NCBI GenBank assembly: GCA_003165615.1
Contig: PLWR01000611.1
Coordinates: 1-5,561, forward strand
DNA: 5,561 nt
Reading direction: 5' to 3'
Origin: Acidobacteriota bacterium
GTDB lineage: Bacteria > Acidobacteriota > Terriglobia > UBA7540
In this document: one piece after another, positions 5,529 through 5,561 of the stretch
Layout of the letters: each line of letters begins with the position of its first letter
Position numbering within the stretch: the first letter of the stretch is position 1
Program-made: the position numbers and the translations under genes
The notes under the pieces: generated by a model
Database searches by the model: none
What the model was told of the DNA's origin: nothing
Seen by the model: the letters and a program-made list of their open reading frames with translations, nothing else

Positions 5529-5561
5529 TGTCATTCTGAGGAGCCAGCAGGCGACGAAGAA
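5529..5561 (+). repeat. Dispersed-repeat-like sequence, cut by the window edge
   Basis: The last 33 bases begin TGTCATTCTGAGGAG and end GACGAAGAA. This resembles a family of short imperfect palindromes (TGTCATTCTGAG...CGAAGAAT) that I recall as common in intergenic DNA of Acidobacteriota and some other phyla. TTCT at 5534-5537 can pair with AGAA at 5558-5561. Recognition is from memory of the pattern, and its end lies outside the window. Confidence 0.45.

Overview
The window is a stretch of a bacterial respiratory complex I (NADH:quinone oxidoreductase, nuo) operon read entirely from the + strand. In order it holds the 3' end of nuoD, a broken four-helix-bundle (S23/Avd-like) gene, then complete nuoH, nuoI, nuoJ, nuoK and nuoL. 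The last ~120 bases are non-coding. All nuo reading frames are intact and carry their family's key residues. The best guess at the host is an Acidobacteriota-type bacterium. That rests on the D-to-H gene order, the long NuoH (404 aa) and NuoL (676 aa), and intergenic repeats of a style I associate with that phylum. It is an inference, not a proof.

Layout: 1-200 nuoD C-terminus; 201-724 a 524-base gap with a four-helix-bundle pseudogene (280 to about 630, frame open to 732) between a G-rich heptad array on the left and a C-rich inverted heptad array on the right; 725-1939 nuoH; 1939-2400 nuoI, overlapping or abutting nuoH; 2401-2556 a gap filled by a second, A/G-rich heptad array and its inverted counterpart; 2557-3066 nuoJ; 3063-3365 nuoK, overlapping nuoJ by 4 bases; 3366-3408 a perfect 28-bp palindrome; 3409-5439 nuoL; 5440-5561 a third, degenerate heptad array followed by the start of another dispersed-repeat-like sequence.

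The genes work together. NuoD lines the quinone site of the peripheral arm, NuoI carries two [4Fe-4S] clusters towards it, and NuoH, J, K and L are membrane subunits that couple electron transfer to proton translocation. nuoE, nuoF and nuoG, which lie between D and H in Escherichia coli, are absent from this junction. They are either elsewhere in the genome or the complex is an 11-subunit type.

The unusual part is the intergenic DNA. Every gap longer than about 40 bases is occupied by a repeat structure: three 7-base-period arrays with three different unit sequences, and one perfect palindrome. The first array pair brackets a decayed four-helix-bundle gene, giving an arrangement that resembles the intervening sequences of bacterial 23S rRNA but sits inside a protein-coding operon.
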